From Oxyruncus cristatus (lineage: Eukaryota > Chordata > Aves > Passeriformes > Cotingidae): a stretch of 64,000 bases of DNA. Under the pieces are notes generated by a model, which did not search any database, had not been told where the DNA came from, and saw only the letters and a list, made by a program, of their open reading frames with translations. This document shows, piece after piece, positions 62,329 to 64,000 of the stretch. A program made the position numbers and the translations under genes. The stretch covers positions 557,777 to 621,776 of the forward strand of contig VXAY01006167.1 in assembly GCA_013399855.1 (NCBI GenBank), given 5' to 3'. Every line of letters begins with the position of its first letter. The stretch's first letter is position 1.

Positions 62329-64000
62329 CTAAAAAGATCAAACATTGAAAGACTCATTAGAAACATTTGATTAAGGGGAAAACAAGGCAGTGTTCATGAC
62401 ACACAAAAACAATGTACTTCAAGAAACAATAAAGTTAGAAATTACAAAGTTGATACTAATTCAGAAGAGGTGATGAAGAAAAGGCCAGAGTCAAAGCTTT
62501 AGTTTCATTTGGTTTACTGAACTATCTATAGACACGTACAAAGGACAAGTCAATTGTGATTGGTGATGAACTTCATGAAAGTCTCCTACATCAGTTAGTG
62601 CAGGTCCTAAAATGAGAACGGAAACAAACAAAACCCTACAACAGACAGCAGAAATCCTCCCTACGTGTACTGTCATCGCCTGGAACTGAAGACTGGGTTC
62701 CTCCTCAAAGCCAAAAGCATTGATATTTGGTATAACAGTAAGTCCTACTGCCCAGCTACCACCCAGAGATCTTGCTAAAAATCACTTGTCCAAAAAGTGT
62801 ACATGTTGTACAGCACACTTGTACCCATGGTACAGGGTATCTGCTCTGCCACCGTGTTCTCTATTACAGTTCCTTACCTTTCTATAAACTACTATTGACA
62901 GTCATGTCAGTAGTTTGAAGCTTGTTTTCACAGAATCACAGAATATTCTGAGCTAAAAAGGGACCCACAGGGATCATTGAGTCCAACTCTCAAGTGAATG
63001 GCCCATACAGGGATCAAACCCACAACCTTGGCGCAATTAGCACCAGGCTGCTAATCCCAGGGTCAAACACACATAATGAGTAAACCCTTCTTGATACAAT
63101 CATAATTAAAAAGTAAATCTGGCACTTGGGTACCACGTAAAAATTGACTCATGTTCTGAAAAGACTAGTAAAAATGCAATATGCTATTGAAACAACAATG
63201 AGGGTTTTGATCCAAAGTACTCTTTTTATATATTCTCCATATTCTGGAATAAATTATCGTGACATTCTTTCTTAATGTAGGTTTTAATATTCTCTGCCGA
63301 TCTACAACTTGCACAATACAGGCCTTATTCTGACCTAAGTCAGACTAATGTAAATCAGAAGTGACACCTCTAGAGCCAACTTCAAAGACCACTGTGTGTA
63401 ACAGGAATCAGCTATGCATAAGCTCATACTCAACCTCAGAGGAGACATTCTGCACACTCTCACAAAGCTACACGTTCAGTGTCACCTTAAGACAAGAGAG
63501 AAATCTGGTTCTCGGGGTGTTATCCTCCTGTACCAGAAGGCCGTTTTATAAGAAGGTTTTAAGTAATATTAAAAAAATATAAAATGAAATTAGTGTTAAT
63601 AGTATGTGATAACTTACCTCTGAGTCATCTTAAAGTGTGAGACAGGCTACAGCTTCTGATTAGCCATGACTCACATATTTCTAACATCTCCTGCACTACA
63701 GGGGAAATTTTACTTTTTTCTGATGTTTCCTCTTCTGTCTGGATCTTAACTGCAACTTGTCATTGTCAGAACCTGCAGACCATTCCCATTGCTGCACAAA
63801 GGACACCCATTAACCAGTGACCTGTTTGGCAAGCCAAACCCATTTGGGGAATTCACTAGTCCCTTCACCCCTGACCTTGTGATAAAAACAGCAGCCACAC
63901 ATGGAAAAAAAACAGTGTAACATTTACTGGGAAGATAATCCAAAACTGTTTTTTCTTCTTAGTTTTTAATTACGAGAATCATGTACAAAGCTGTACTCTC
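62329..64000 (-). other. MBOAT1: MBOAT1 intron, continuing past the window edge
   Basis: This is sequence upstream of the first MBOAT1 exon seen. Apart from the SINE at 62928-63060 I recognise nothing. A strong donor-like GTAAGT stands at about 63612-63617 on the minus strand, after ATGACTCAGAG. The short frame before it does not resemble the expected MBOAT1 residues and is probably a decoy. Confidence 0.7.
62928..63060 (-). mobile_element. tRNA-Ile-derived SINE with CR1 tail (TguSINE1-like)
   Basis: Read on the minus strand, the element starts with a decayed tRNA-Ile (about 63058 to 62999). GCTAAT, GCGCCAAGGTTGTGGG and the B-box-like GGTTTGATCCC are recognisable, and it ends at GGGCCA. The body then follows with GAGTTGGACTC, GATCCCTGTGGGTCCC and the CR1-type end TATTCTGTGATTCTGTGA near 62928. 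A tRNA-Ile head joined to a CR1 3' end is the known architecture of TguSINE1 of passerine birds, a non-autonomous element mobilised by CR1 machinery. The first roughly 20 bases of the tRNA are unrecognisable. It lies in the MBOAT1 intron above exon 62136-62328, in the same orientation as the gene. Confidence 0.8.

Noticed and set aside
62999..63060. A functional tRNA-Ile gene
   Set aside because: The 5' third is missing, the remainder is mutated and it is fused to a CR1 tail, so it is a SINE head.
63612..63646. Possible small upstream MBOAT1 exon ending ATGACTCAGAG before GTAAGT
   Set aside because: The roughly 29-base frame does not match the residues expected before the 62328 exon, and in-frame stops lie just upstream.

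Overview
The window reads as nuclear DNA of a bird, most likely a passerine. The support is: CR1 retrotransposon pieces with the avian 3' end; an intron-borne SINE whose head is a decayed tRNA-Ile and whose tail is a CR1 3' end, the design of TguSINE1 described from zebra finch; large introns with GT-AG sites; sparse genes; and short runs of N from a draft assembly. The species cannot be fixed from the sequence alone.

One protein-coding gene can be supported. The right-hand 12.5 kb (about 51.3 kb to the window end, minus strand) holds the last six coding exons and the short 3' UTR of MBOAT1, an ER membrane lysophospholipid acyltransferase. The exons are 62136-62328, 58972-59075, 56163-56227, 54708-54840, 53414-53565 and 51540-51672. 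All splice sites are canonical, phases agree, and the frame is open to a TGA at 51540-51542. Together they encode about 259 residues, matching human residues 239-495 with both catalytic residues (Asn350 and His381 in human numbering). The upstream exons and promoter lie beyond position 64000.

Positions 1 to about 51.2 kb look like intergenic DNA downstream of MBOAT1. In human the neighbour on that side is ID4, so this is probably the ID4-MBOAT1 interval (inference; no ID4 sequence is present). It contains two CpG islands with no recognisable gene (20380-20850 and 37079-37415, the second with a CTCF-like motif); five CR1 copies, at 3493-4352, 36431-36687, 37419-37710 and 42398-43329 plus a much older relic at 9450-9785; at least two MIR-like ancient amniote SINE relics (5578-5650 and 34270-34496); several microsatellites and short tandem repeats; three assembly gaps (9941-9957, 25065-25432, 38937-39011); and AT-rich, homeobox-motif-rich stretches that could be conserved enhancers.

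I saw no tRNA or rRNA gene, CRISPR array, prokaryotic element or retroviral gene. No clearly new biological system is evident. The points most worth a second look are the two orphan CpG islands, an unusually long anonymous open frame at 27105-27860, and the repeat-mediated assembly breaks.
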